A stretch of 64,000 nucleotides of DNA from Tubiluchus corallicola (GCA_030141605.1 JAQGDQ010000078.1:124001-188000), one strand, 5' to 3'; numbered from the stretch's first letter, positions 43,284-55,600 are shown. Program-made: numbers and translations. The notes: generated by a model from the letters alone, not told the origin.

Positions 43284-46200
43284 TTAGACAATTTGTGCAG
43301 AACTGCTTGCAACTATTAGAAAAAAACCTACTTGATTTTTGTTTACTGCTACAGCCACATAGTGTAAATTATCCAGTTTTGTTTCTTGAAAAACCCATTC
43401 TTGTTTGAGAGATCCATCTAGAAACAGCTGAAAGCATATTCTTGAAGTTAACTCCAATAATTAACTTGTCACACTAGACTGCTACAACATAAATGTAACA
43501 TTATAAAAGAGCATACTTGCACCATACCTAGTACAGCCACTGTAGCAATAATTTATAAGTCATAGACATGTATTATGTAATGCAAATGATTTTACTGCTT
43601 GCTACTACGGTACTGCAACATCTCTAGAATATTATAGGCATGTAATCTACCCAACTGATTTTACATACAAATTTATAAAGCGAAGCCCACCCTACTTTTA
43701 TATAAAGTAAATATAAATAACAACACCTAGTTTAAATTTCAGTACTTTTATTACCAACCTCTGCTTTACCAATGATACGTGATGTTTTCTTATGAGATGC
43801 AACTTGCACCTCAATTTTCACTCCTCATTTATATTATTTAGAACGTTAAATTTCATTTAAAATATCTTTGAATGAAATTCATATATCATATAAAATAAAT
43901 GACCAGTCGGTTTCGTGTAGTGGTAATGCATCTGCTTTCCGTCTGGGAGGTCGTGAGTTCGAACCAGCAGCCTAGTCATACCAAAGACTTTAAAAATGGT
44001 ACCTGCTGTTGCCCTGCCTAACGCGTGGTATTTAGGGTAAAAGTGGGGTAATAATAGTCTGTTATGTAGTTGTAGGTTGTTATGCGATTTATTGAAACTG
44101 GGAATAGTCAAATTGGGCATCACTGGGACAGAGATAATTTGATATACCAATTAGCTGTACCTGCACATAATGCTGCAGAAACCTCAAAAAATAAAAGGCA
44201 TTTGATTCTAATACTAGCTTCTGGCATCTAGCCTCTAGCTTCAGTTGTACTTTATTAATTTTGTTATTAATCCACATCTAATGTAAATAATCACATAGCC
44301 AGAAACATCACTAGGTGTACTGGAGTTTCCATGACTACCGTCCGTATGTGGTCTCGAAAAATCATGTTTGAAATCAGAATGTGAAATCCATAGCTCAGTC
44401 CTGAACTTTAAGCAGCTTTAGGACTGAAAATGTGAGACATCTCTCCTGAGACTTGTCATCTTCAATACATGAATAAAAAGTTGAATGTCCTTTCTTTATG
44501 TCAAAATAGATTTTTTAGAACTTTGAGGAGCTTTATAACAATTTTATTTAGGATATACAAGGATAACACCTTAAGTAACTCAATACTTATTTCCAAGGTG
44601 GTCCCGAATATTATTACCCACATGTTACTTTGATAGACTAGCGTGCTCGTTTGAAGAACCAGCGGTATCATTTTTTAGTTTTTGGAATGACTCGGTCGGA
44701 GTTGAACCCATGACCTCCCGGGTATAAAGTGAGAAAACTACCATTGAGCTATACCATCAGCTAAATTGACTACAATCAAAACATGTGCTGTTAATTTGCA
44801 TGTAAGACTAAGAAAGTGCAGCCAATTTTTTATTCAATGAGCAACTGCATTATTTTATCTGATTCTTAGGTTAGTTTAAAATTTCAAATATTACCTTAGT
44901 ATCACAGATCAAGTCCGATACTGGAACATCTAATGTACTGATCTGAAACTCCATTCTTTTCAATTCAAACCCAATGCCAATTCCTAAAGCTTTGATATAA
45001 CTTTCTTTCAAACACTGAAATACACAAAAATTAATGTAGAATTTCAAATATCTTTATTTGTCAAGTATCTGACAGTTATTCTTACATTCAGTCTCGTGCA
45101 CTACATACTAACAGAAATGTATAGACCAACAGTAGGTTAACGAAACTACAAGTGCTACGTTAAAGGAAAGCTTTTCTTGAGCACAATTCCAGGAAACTTT
45201 CTTACAAAGTTACCATAATATTTATCCCTCCCCGAAGAAGACGTAGCAGCTCTGTGGTTCACACGGAAAAAAATGGTCCACACTAGGGATACAAACTTAT
45301 TCCCTTTCCATATTTCCATTTTAATCAATAACAATAAAAAAGGTAGGAACATGTCATTAACAATCTGAAAACCCACATGCACTAACTGAATACATGTCAT
45401 TAGTTCAGCTGCGAATTGTTGCTCAAAATGTAGTGTTCATAAAATGTTCGAAATTTCATAATACTTTTCTATTATTGCAAAAATTGGTAATTTTAAATGT
45501 GTTTTTATTCTTTGTTCAATTCTATTCTCAAGAACTTAGTAACTATTCAACCAATCTAATGTATTAACTAGGTCAATTTTGGTCAATAATTATTGTTTGA
45601 ATGTTCATCTTTCATTTCAAATTTGAAATTTTCATCTCGTATCAGCATCTTCAACATACTTCACTAGTCTCTGAATGTGCAAACCCCATTGTCGTACTGG
45701 CCGGGTGGTAGTTGTTACTGGGTAGATGTTGTTACCATGGTAATCTAAACACATGAAAATGACACAACACCTTTCTAAATTACAAAATTACAACCTACAT
45801 CTACAAGCAACACAAAGTTAGTTAGTCCCTTCAACCTTAACTTGGAGCGGTAAACAGCTCAGTGGTCATTGTATGTTCTCAGGAATCTAAGTTAAGCAAT
45901 GTTAGAATGCTAGGTCTGATTAGTAAATGGATAGGTAACCACCAGGAAAATTGTTTCAGATCTCTTTCATCAATTATGCTACTTCCCACCATTTCTCTCG
46001 AAGATCTATACACACCCGAGTGTTGGTACAATGTCCACCGATGCTACTTCCAAGTCTCCGCTAAGAAAATTACTTTTGAGAAAAAGATAGATTCCAGTCC
46101 TGCTTATGCTTTATTTACATCCATCCACATAATAGGATAGGCAGGAACTGCAAGTCACCAAGTGCTGGATACCAGCTTACTTTGTGAAAAATAATATAAT

Positions 46201-49200
46201 AATGTGCATATTTTTGTAAAATTTCAAATTTTCAAAGAATGCTTTGCTAGAGATGGCTGCTAGAACAGTCAAAACATGCAAAATAAATTTTAGTTAAGTG
46301 TGAATTGATTTTTGCAAAAAATAGAGCATAAGCATAGGAACCAAATATTTAAAACTAAGCTAACGAGTGACGTCTTGTACTTCTACACTAGCAATACTAC
46401 ACCTGTCGGCTAATAGATTCGGTTGGTTAATTGGAATAAAACACCTATCCCAAAGTGAGTTTATTAAGCAGCATCTACTATACTATGCTTACTGTAGTGT
46501 TGGCGTTTTTATTTCTTGTTAGACTTCAATTCCCATCTAACAGGAATGTATATGTTAATTTAATTACACTTTCTTATAGCTCTTGATTTTTTCAAGTGTA
46601 ATCTGACCCGAAACTTGCTATTCATCTCATATTAGTAGAACAGTAGTGATTAATGATAAATAATAGTTTGTGTTTTGCCTTTTGACAAAATGGCTACACC
46701 TTTTAGCAAAATGATTACTTATCTAAGAGATAATAAATACACCCAAAGACGATAAAATGCAGCAAGTTGATCCCATTCATTCTGAAAGCTGCGAATCACA
46801 CTCCACTCAAGTTGAGTATACTGGCGCCGCATAGTGTGAAAAAAATCAGACAAACCCTGTATTCCATCTGAAACGATATTTTTAGATTAGATTAGATTTA
46901 TTCAATCCCAATACACAATTGTACATATACAATAAAATCTTACAAATAAATATGATTAGTTAATGTTTAGGAAGGGAGAAAACAACCAGGCACGAATGCA
47001 CTTACGATGGCCCACATTAATTTGTTATTTTTATTAAATTTGCAAAAAGGATCAAAATGAAAAAGAACATAAATTGTTAGCATTAACAATTTCCGAAGGT
47101 AAACTGTACCACATATTGATCACCCTGTCCGCAAAAGAGTATTTAAAAACATCAATACAACAATAATTTTTGTACAACTTGTAACTATGGCCCCTTAATC
47201 TGAGACTAAGTGCATAAGTAAAAAAATCGTTAAAAGTTAGACCTATAAGTGCATGATAAATTTTGTACACCATTTTCATATCAAAAATAACACGTCTCAT
47301 TTCAAGTGCCTGCAGTTTCAAATGACCTAGTCTACTAAAATAGTTAACATAAGTTAACCTACATTTCGCATAAAACAGCTTTGTAACATGTCTTTGTCCT
47401 CCCTTGATTTTATCAATCAGTGACATTGTGAGGATTCCATACAGGGGTGCAGTAATTCCAACAAAGGTCTAACGAATAACTTATATGATGTTAAAAGAGT
47501 GCCAATGTTCTTCATAACACAGCAACAAAAAATCATATTTGCTACTTGAAAAGTTTTGGCGACCTGCTCAGGACAGAAATTGAAAATTTTGGGTCTGAAC
47601 ACATGGCAACACCAAAGCCTTTACAATTAGTATTCACTGATAAAGGAGTGTTGTTTAGTATGTACTGAAAATGAGGATTACTGCGTCCTATGTGAATGAG
47701 TACACACTTATGAGCTGCAATGGTAAACTTCCATTAGTTGGCCCACTCTGCAAGAGTTTTCAAAACTCGACTAAGACTTTGATTACTATCAGATGTTACG
47801 AAAAGTTTAACATCATCAGCGTATAACTTGACAAAGACCGAGCTTAAATTATCAGGCAAATCATTTATATGCAGTAAAAATAATACTGGTCCTAATATGG
47901 AACCCTGGGCTGTGCCTGAAACAATTCTTTCGTATTTAGAGAACTTGTAACCTACACGTACACACTAGTTACGATTAGACAAAAATGCAGAAATCCATTC
48001 TAACAGATCATAGGAATACGCAACTAATTTACATAATAACTTAGAGTGTACAACAGAGGCAAAAGCTTTAGCAAAGTCCACATATATTGCAACAATGTTT
48101 TGCCCTCTGTCTAAGAATTTACTCCACTCATTTGTACATTTAAATACAGAATGATTTTATCTCACAACATTCATTCAACATGATGTTGCGGAAGTGCTAC
48201 TTTCATAATCGTACAACTATCTGCAACAAAATTATACAAAAAATAATGAATCTTGTCTAGTAACAGTCAGAATAATGAATGGCAACTGTAAATACAATAG
48301 CAAAACAAAAATAATGTTGAAATGTGTGCCTTTTCATCTATTAGGGTATAATTAAGCAGGGGTAAATTTTCTATAGACGCCATAGGGGCACTTCAATACG
48401 AATTTTGTTGTAGGTGTTGTCAGACAAAAGTCATAGTTTTGTATATATTTTTGTTGTAGATAGCTTCATATAATTATAGAAGTAGCACTTCCTAAACTTC
48501 ATGTTTAACAATTTTTTTTTAATTTGATCATTTTGCTGTTAATGCCAACTTTTACTGTAAATTTATAATGATTTAACTTCTCCTAAAGTAAAAGAAAATA
48601 AATTCTCTCATTATTTTGAAACAGACGGATTTAAATGATATTTCTGACTCTGATAAAAAAACTTACTAGGCCTTTCTGCCTTCATTATATCAACACCAAC
48701 ATTTCTCGTAGTCTCAGAAGCAAGCACAACATAATCTCCCTGGTGTGAGATATTGAAACTAAAATTGCTGGATCTAGTATGCTCTAAAAAAGGCTTTCCT
48801 TTATCAGTTCTAGCAAGTTTTACTTTGTTCCAAGGTACTCCAAGTTGTCTGACAACTGCCTTTCGAATAAGTAGACGCCCAGCCTGCATTAAAATGTCAC
48901 ATTTAAAATCTTTAATTTTAAATATGAGAGATGAGATCAAATACTAGTATTAAGAAAGGATTACTTCATAGCCCACAACAAAAATGATCTAGCAGTAACG
49001 TGTGTCACAAAGGACCATTCAAAAATCTAAAAAAGTATGAAAATCAGAATTATGAAATGCAGCAAATATTTTGAAAAAAGGCACGGCAAGCAATTTTTAT
49101 AAGCATCTAAACACAAACAAACAGAATAATTTATTTGTCTCAGTAACTTAGTAAACATAGCATTAACAAATGATGTGACAGCTAAGAGAGACAGGGTGGC

Positions 49201-50541
49201 GAAAAGACGGAAAGGTCATCAAGTCTACCACCCTTCTACTAAGTTGATATCAAAACCCTACTTAGATTAGCACTGTGAGAATATGAATAGCAAAGTTTTC
49301 AAATATGTTGAAACATTAAACAATTGTGTTTCTAAAGTAACTTTCATTATCTTTTTATTTAATTCAAACTAGTAATAAAATCATAGTGTAACTCCCCAAA
49401 ATGCATGAGCAAAATTAGCTCAATTTGATAGGTCATACCAAAATAAAACTTGGCATGTTAGTCGCCTGAGATGACGAAACTGATATAATAGCTAAATCAA
49501 TTTAGGACTATTTAGTTATGGTCCTTCGGATCTGACAAGCGTCGTATAAATTGTTAGTGTTTCATTTAATTAGCAGCTTTCCAAATTTTAGCAGAAAAGC
49601 TTGAAAACAAGAAAACTAGATAAAACCAGAATGCGTAACAATCTAACAACATATTAGCTCAATTATTTTTTCTTATTTATACTCTTATAGATGGATTTTT
49701 ACATAAAATGCATTTTTCTCGTCGTCTGAATCACTTGCGAGAAATGGCACATCAAACAAATCATCTCCGGCTTCCTCCATCCTATACAGAGACTATTTTT
49801 CGATTCAGGACGTGCAGGAGAAATGATGAGAAAAACTTCTTTAAGTTAAAATTAGTGAAATTAAGACCATGGCAAACAGACACAATTTAGTATGGTGGCC
49901 TTGCTGTTAAAATATATTGATGAGTTCAAGATAGCAAAGTAAACAAAAACATTGGAAAACTTGTAAAATTGAGATTTGAATAATGTCACTGTGGGGGCAA
50001 CAGACAGTTTTGTTTCACAGCAGGAACACAACTTCCCAAATACCATTTTAAAAAACTTTCATGTGGCCCTCAGAGGGAATTTTTGGTTGTGTGAAAGGAA
50101 GAGAAACTGGGGTACATGATAAGGTAGATGACTTTATGAACACTTCCACAAATCATCGAGATAATTCTGGGTTCTTTTTTCAATTTTTCATTAGAAAAGT
50201 ACAAGTGCAAGCCTATTGTTGTGATGTTTTCCATTATATTCTGCCTACAAATTTTGCTTATGTTAGGCTGCTGTTAGCCCATCATCATCATTAAAGGAGC
50301 AGTAAACAAGAAACTTAGAAAGTTTATAAATTATTCATCATAACCAAAATGCTTTTGTAAGGTTGGGTTATTAACTATCACTACGATTAATAGTTACCAT
50401 GGCAGATTTAGCATCTTTTTTAAACAAAAATCTTGCAATTCTCTCTTTTTCTTTAGGACAAATGCACTGGGCTGCATAAATCCATTCGTCCTTCGTTGGC
50501 TTCCAAGACGAAAACCTGAATGACCACCTGATACCATCCAT
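43284..50541 (-). CDS. AASDHPPT: L-aminoadipate-semialdehyde dehydrogenase phosphopantetheinyl transferase, gene span
   Basis: Cytosolic enzyme that moves 4'-phosphopantetheine from CoA to a serine of acyl-carrier proteins such as fatty-acid synthase, mitochondrial ACP and AASDH. Five minus-strand exons join in phase to 234 codons. Family hallmarks seen are AGRLLIRK, the CoA-binding NISHQGDYVVLAS, the Mg-binding GVDIMK (D113), and W-CLKESYIK spanning an exon junction (K165, E166). The N-terminus MDGIRWSFRFSSW fits the animal family. The last family segment, beyond the LHYVAVAV strand, was not found. Reading through the final donor would add 15 residues before a TAA at 43,284-43,286. The human enzyme (309 residues) is longer, so a terminal exon may be missing. 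It is divergent from the MGA-like gene. Confidence 0.92.
43332..43427 (-). CDS. AASDHPPT: AASDHPPT exon 5
   Basis: 96 nt, minus strand, tgctttcag| to |gtaggt. Encodes LFLDGSLKQEWVFQETKLD then NLHYVAVAV, the last core strands of the transferase fold. Confidence 0.9.
43901..44070 (+). mobile_element. tRNA-derived SINE, family A, copy A
   Basis: The head has an A box (cgtgtagtggtaatgcatct) and a B box (gtgagttcgaacc). Then follow the central block gtcatacca..actttaaaaatgg, cctgctg, a gggtaaaagtg block and ggtaataatag. It is the best-preserved of three copies (others at 22,005 and 44,600). Confidence 0.8.
44600..44762 (-). mobile_element. tRNA-derived SINE, family A, copy C (diverged)
   Basis: The reverse complement has a tRNA-like head (gtatagctcaatggtag, catgggttcaactccg). 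The central block gtcattccaaaaactaaaaa and an ending gggtaataatat match family A with many changes. Confidence 0.65.
44895..45014 (-). CDS. AASDHPPT: AASDHPPT exon 4
   Basis: 120 nt, minus strand, gtatttcag| to |gtaata. Encodes CLKESYIKALGIGIGFELKR, with the catalytic Lys-Glu. Confidence 0.95.
45850..45960 (+). repeat. Degenerate 5S-rRNA-derived sequence
   Basis: taagttaagcaatgttagaa, then gattagtaaatggataggta and accaccaggaaaa, line up in order with box A to the end of the 5S-like sequence at 22,656, with many substitutions. The first third is hardly alignable. It is an old 5S-headed retroelement copy in intron 3 of AASDHPPT. Confidence 0.6.
46743..46867 (-). CDS. AASDHPPT: AASDHPPT exon 3
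   Basis: 125 nt, minus strand, tcgtttcag| to tgg|gtgtat. Encodes GLSDFFHTMRRQYTQLEW, SVIRSF and FYRLW, matching the family's EFF...EW...IRSF...FYRNW segment. Its acceptor lies about 16 bases from the 3' tail of a LINE. Confidence 0.93.
46883..48150 (-). mobile_element. Decayed LINE with reverse-transcriptase core
   Basis: On the minus strand, with frame breaks, RT motifs appear in order: IYVDFAKAFASVVHSKL, LLEWISAFLSNRN, a GTAQGSILGPVLF block near 47,890-47,926, and KLYADDVKLF (YADD at 47,812-47,823). The C-terminal frame follows (47,052-47,426). It ends in aataaatctaatctaatcta. The order and the pentamer tail suit a CR1/Jockey-type LINE. It lies in intron 2 of AASDHPPT in the same orientation. 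Confidence 0.8.
48667..48883 (-). CDS. AASDHPPT: AASDHPPT exon 2
   Basis: 217 nt, minus strand, ttaatgcag| to ccta|gtaagt. Encodes AGRLLIRKAVVRQLGVPWNK, KGKPFL, NISHQGDYVVLAS and NVGVDIMK, the CoA and Mg binding parts. Confidence 0.95.
48884..50397. other. Intron 1 of AASDHPPT
   Basis: AT-rich with no recognised gene or repeat. Confidence 0.5.
50398..50541 (-). CDS. AASDHPPT: AASDHPPT exon 1 with start codon
   Basis: 144 nt on the minus strand from ATG at 50,541-50,539 to the donor atg|gtaact. Encodes MDGIRWSFRFSSWKP, then PKEKERIARFLFKKDAKSAM, like the human N-terminus from its second methionine. A tttctag just upstream could be the acceptor of a 5'-UTR intron. Confidence 0.93.
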
Positions 50542-50811
50542 AGTAGTAACTAGAAATTTTTGTCTGTGATCTGCAATAAGACCTGGCTTGGTGCATTTCC
50601 TTTACTGCAATGTCGAAAAGATTTAAAAGTCAGCAATGCATTTAAGTTTTTTAAGTTTGAACCACATAAACTAGTGATTAAACATATACTCTTTGAGATG
50701 ATAGCATCCAGAATGTAATGTATTGTGTTTTAATATAAAATCAAAAATTCATGAAATTAGAGAAATGATATTTATAAATTAATTTATTATCTAAGTCTAA
50801 TCTAACTGCTA

Positions 50812-51079
50812 ATACTACATCACCATGCATATTATGAAATTACTAAGGCTGTACTAGAAGATAATAATGTTGCCTGTTAAAAATCCAAGTCGTATAAGCT
50901 ACCACGCCGAAAAGATCTACTATTTTTACCAAAGTTGTACCATGGATACTACATCACCATGCATATTATGAAATTACTAAGGCTGTACTAGAAGATAATA
51001 ATGTTGCCTGTTAAAAATCCTAGTCGTATAAGCTACCACGCCGAAAAGATCTACTATTTTTACCAAAGTTGTACCATGG
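50812..51079. repeat. Perfect-period 134-bp tandem duplication
   Basis: Two 134-base units (50,812-50,945 and 50,946-51,079), each from atactacatcaccatgcata to gtaccatgg, differ at one base that I can see (aatccaagtc / aatcctagtc). The duplication is very recent. It lies on the AASDHPPT side of the shared promoter. Confidence 0.97.
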
Positions 51080-51099
51080 ATTGTACTATTACTAGTCGG

Positions 51100-51530
51100 T
51101 TAACGCTTAGGAGCACGTGCTTTATTCTGTTGTTCCACCGATAACGTGTAATGACTGCGCGCTGCGCAGTTCATCGGATGCGCACAAGTCGCACAATCGT
51201 TATGAAGCACGAACTCTCAAGAACCGAATAATCTTGTAAAAATCATTCTTCTGACATTATTTTTGTGAGCTAAGAATTGCGCAACGCATATAACACAGGT
51301 TGTATATACTTAAAAGTGAAACACCTTTCTAAAAAGCTTCCCGTTAAAAGTTGAAAACAAAAGCCCACGCAGTCGCGCACCGACACGCATCCACGTGGAC
51401 AACGAAAGATTTCGATCATCTATTAAGTGCGCCGCCATTTTGTTGAATTATGCTCTGTTGCTCGCCCTCGTGGAGGATTTTCGTGTTCGCGCCATGAATG
51501 TTGTCGACAATAAGCGTGGTTAAACTTCAT
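51100..51530. promoter_or_regulatory. Probable bidirectional promoter of AASDHPPT and MGA-like gene
   Basis: A GC-richer, CpG-containing island in AT-rich DNA between two divergent genes. It holds two CACGTG E-boxes (51,114-51,119, inside the palindrome agcacgtgct, and 51,392-51,397), an NRF1-like tgcgcgctgcgca near 51,158, and GCCGCCATTTTG (51,431-51,442), the YY1 consensus on the minus strand. These are common in housekeeping promoters. Start sites are not determined. Confidence 0.6.
51431..51442 (-). promoter_or_regulatory. YY1-type motif
   Basis: GCCGCCATTTTG, reverse complement CAAAATGGCGGC, an exact match to the core YY1 site as I know it. Confidence 0.6.
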
Positions 51531-52602
51531 TTTTTATATGATTCATGCTATTATCTGTCATTATTGAAGCAACAACGTGATCGTAAGAATAAGGTGATTT
51601 AAAAGTTCAATAAATCTGAAGTGATACATTTTCGAAAATGGTTGTTTAAGTTAAAACAATTACGTTGAAACGAATACCAGTTTGGGGTTTACTTTTGGAC
51701 AGCAAATGAAAATAACCGGTCCAGTTTCAAGTTAGATTAATAGTCCTATAAGTCGAACAAAATGAAAGTTGAATTTCCAATGAGATGCGCCTAAAGCATT
51801 GAAGAGCATTGTATTAGTCCACTTAACTTTTTTAAATGATATGGCTATACTTCTTTTTGCCACAAGATTATCACACGTCACAAAATTTTGCAAAAGTTAC
51901 TAAATAATTGAAATTTCTTAATGAAACTTGACCAATAGAAATTAGAAGTCCCTAACTTTGAATGTCTACCTTCTCGTAAATTAGAATTGACACGTCCTAG
52001 ATAAAGGAACCATTACTGGAAGGACTGCTTAAGTGATGGCGAATGAAAGGACTACCTGTTTTTCTGAAATCTCAGTGTCTCAATTAAATTGCTAATAATG
52101 TTATAACGGCAAAATGACATTTATTTTTACCCGCTTATTGTTAGAGGAATCACAAAACAGCCAGAGAAGTATACACAGGTTAGAGTCCTCAATTTTCGCT
52201 CCAATGCTTAATGAATTGAAAGTTTTTGTTTTTGTTTACATAATAAAGTGTCTTGTACTCAGCTGTATAATAGACCGCAGGCCTACTGCTCTACTAAACA
52301 TGTATGTGTAAAAAGGTTTTAAGTCGTAACTATATTAAATTTCTTCTAGGATTTGTTTGCATAATTCTTAGAATACAAACAAATGAACCTGGTTTATTGT
52401 AGCCAGAAAAGAGCCTCACCTTTTCTTGTCAGTAATCATTACGACTATGTGGCACATTGACAATAATATATCATTGTGATTGTGCGGCGTAGGGAACAGC
52501 TTGCAAACAATCAAAATGCATTATTGTGTCTAAAACTTTGTGATTAACACTTTGTACGTGCATATATTTGACAGTCTTTTTTGGTTCTTTTTAGTGTTGG
52601 TT
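51531..52602. other. Leader/first intron region of the MGA-like gene
   Basis: No T-box or other coding exon is visible. Probable 5' UTR and intron: an acceptor ttggttctttttag ends at 52,594, just before the start codon. Confidence 0.4.
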
Positions 52603-55600
52603 ATGGGAAAATCACGCAAGAAGTTGGAAGATGCTCAGTGCAGTCCTTTTGGGAAAAGTTTGCTTCCTTGCCAGAGAAGGGAACTAGCAGTAGAAGTAAA
52701 GAAATTAACTAGTGGCCAAATAAACGGTCATAATACATTTGTCACTAAAAAGCGCCAAACTGCTCGAAAAAGTTTCCAGCATGCATTTGGCTCACCTAGG
52801 AGTTCGTGTTTTGTGGCAAGAAATATTTTTGACAGTTTGTCATCTGATTTCTTTGACAGCAGTTTCACTAAAGTGGAAGATACTAAAAGTATAACATCTA
52901 CCAGTTCTGTCAGTCCTTGTCCTAAGGATTGCTCAATATGTACATTTGAGCATAAGCACACACACGATCAGTTCATTCAAGTTGACCCACTTCACTTACC
53001 TGACAAAAGTCTGCTAGATGAAGTGAGCCATGACAGATCTGAACAAATTCGTGATTTGTTACAGTTGAGCGTTTGTGATACATTAACAAGTAAGCCAAAT
53101 GACATTGATATCAGCCGCTTTGGTGCAAAAGCAATTCCACTGCTTTCGCCAGTTAAAGCTAATGTACTTGCAGCAACAAGCATTGACGAAAACAACTTTG
53201 CTTCGAATTTTCTGCATAAAAAGCCCAGTCAGTCAAATATTAGCTCAAATTCTGAAACTATTTCAAGTCGTGATAATCTCCTAGACAAAGTTAGTTGCAC
53301 AGAAACAGAGACTGCAGTGAATTTTGAAGCCTGTGATGTTTTTAATGTGCAGAGTAAAAACAATGAAATTGTAGATGCCTCACAACATGATGTCAGTGAT
53401 GTACCAGTTATAGATGGTCCTTATGATGTTAGTGATGTACCAGTTATAGATGGTCCTTATCCTCTTGAACCATGTGTGACTAATCACGCAGCAGTGGAAG
53501 TATCAGTGGAGAATAGCCTAGCAGATAAATTGGCACATGTTCCTGATATAGATGAAATAGATGGTGTAAACTTTCTTTCTTTTGCAACAGAAAAGGCCCT
53601 GAAAGAATTTGTAGCAAAAAATAATTTTACAAGAAATAAGACAAAGCGGAAGCCACGGAGACCCAATATTTTAACACTCCAAGCACATCGGAGGAAAATC
53701 ATGCAGCAGCGGTACAAAAATATTTATTATAAGAAGCTGCAAAGCAAAAGCTGTTCTGTTTCGTCGTACCTAAAAAAACGAAAGTCGGCTTCAAGAAAGG
53801 TGAAGCCCAAGAAACGAATTCGTGTAATACCAGAATATGAAAGTGACCTGCATGGGATTTTGCCGACCAAAACAGCTGATGTTACTCAAATCAAAGGCTG
53901 GAAAAGAAAAACTTTTTTGCCAGCTGTGTGCATACCAAAAATTGGTATCACGCCTACTACCAATGAAAAAATACCTGCTACAAATGGAAAGGCCATCGAT
54001 GAAGTAGAAGAATCAAATACTAGCCCTTTTAATAGTGAATTTGAAGAATACGTTCGAGAAGAAGTAGATGAAGGTCTTGGCGAAGAGGAATTTGCTATTA
54101 AACTCGAGCTTCAACAGCAAAGCATCAGAGAAGGAAATATGGTACCATCAGAAAATGTTCTCAAAGAAAGTGAGTCTTTCCAACAACTACATCTTAGCCG
54201 TGATGATGACAGCACATTACCTGAAAATAGCCATATGATAAGAGAATCAACTGTTCATCAAGCAGAATGTCTTGCAGTAAATACAAATAATGAAGCTGAT
54301 ACAGTTTCAGCTGAGCAAGAGACACTTCCCAAAGTTATCAGTGTTTGTGGGTCGTCATCATCAGATGCAATATTTGAGAGCTCTTTGCTTGAGGATTGCT
54401 TACAAAATGAAATGCATTATATAGCTTCGAATCAAATGCCTGCAAACAGAATGTCTGCTTTAGATCGCTTAATGAAAAAGTTTGATATGGGTTCTAAAGA
54501 AGAAAAGGCGCAAAATACAACTAAGATTGAAAAGCTTGAAAATGATCCAAACAAAACAACAAAAACCATCAACAAAAAGAGAAGCTATGGATCTAACAGA
54601 AAGGAAATAAAACTTACTAGCACAGAAAGTGTTATAGCTGATCCTAATGCAGGTGTGGAATGGAAAAGTCGAATTGGATGTGGCTTAAAGAAAAGCAAAA
54701 AACCAAAGACTAAAAAGGAATTAATGGACAAAGCTAAACAGAATTTTAAATCTGCTGATGCAAACAAAAGAATAATTTGTAACAAATGGGCCCATCCCTT
54801 GAAACTAAAGACAATTGGAATGAAGGAAGCTGTTGCTGCTGTCGATGTTCTTCAGGTGCCTGCAAACATTATAGACAAAAGATTGCCATCTCCTGTAGAA
54901 ATCCTTCCAGAATCTGGAATAACCTGTACGGAATCTTTCACTTTGCCATACTGCTGTCTGGGTTGTGTTTGTGAGAGTATTAAACAAGCTGGTCGACAGA
55001 GAACAAGATCCCACTGTGGCAATGTTGATTGCATGTTTGGATGTACATGTGGCCATGGTGCTAGCGAAGAAGGAATAAAAAGGAGAAAACTTTTTGATTC
55101 CAGCTCAATGTCTATTCCAGATCCTGACCCTCCACTTAAGTTGACTGTAGGAAGACGAAAAATTAGACAGCCAGAAAGACTCAAAGATAATGCTTGGCAT
55201 TTCTTGGAAAACAAGATCACTAGCGACAAATTGCTCCACACCACTTCAAAATCATTGAAAACTACGGAAAAGTCGCAGCATTTAATGTCTAAAAAGTTCA
55301 ACCAAGAGTCCATGGTATATAATAAAGGAATTGTTACTTCTGCTAAAGTTTTTGCAAAGCATGCAGCAAAATTTGAGGCAAAAAAGGATTTAATGCATGT
55401 TGAATTAGCTCGCGTGAAACCAATAGCTCTTAGTAATAGTAAGGTACCACCTAAGATATTTCAGCCACTTGATCCAGAAGACATTTTATATGGCTATGAT
55501 GGAGCTTCTTGTCGAACTAAAATTTGGGATAACAAGTATAAAGTTTTCAGGTCACCGGTGGAAATTGGTAAACTAGATGTTAAAGAGGACAGTTGTAGTA

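Noticed and set aside
43901-43970. Functional tRNA gene
   Set aside because: A and B boxes are present, but acceptor and anticodon stems do not pair convincingly and the sequence continues into a repeated SINE body.
52540-52602. Upstream in-frame ATG as start of the MGA-like protein
   Set aside because: It would add a hydrophobic leader (SLFWFFLVLV) to a nuclear factor and lies before a good splice acceptor.
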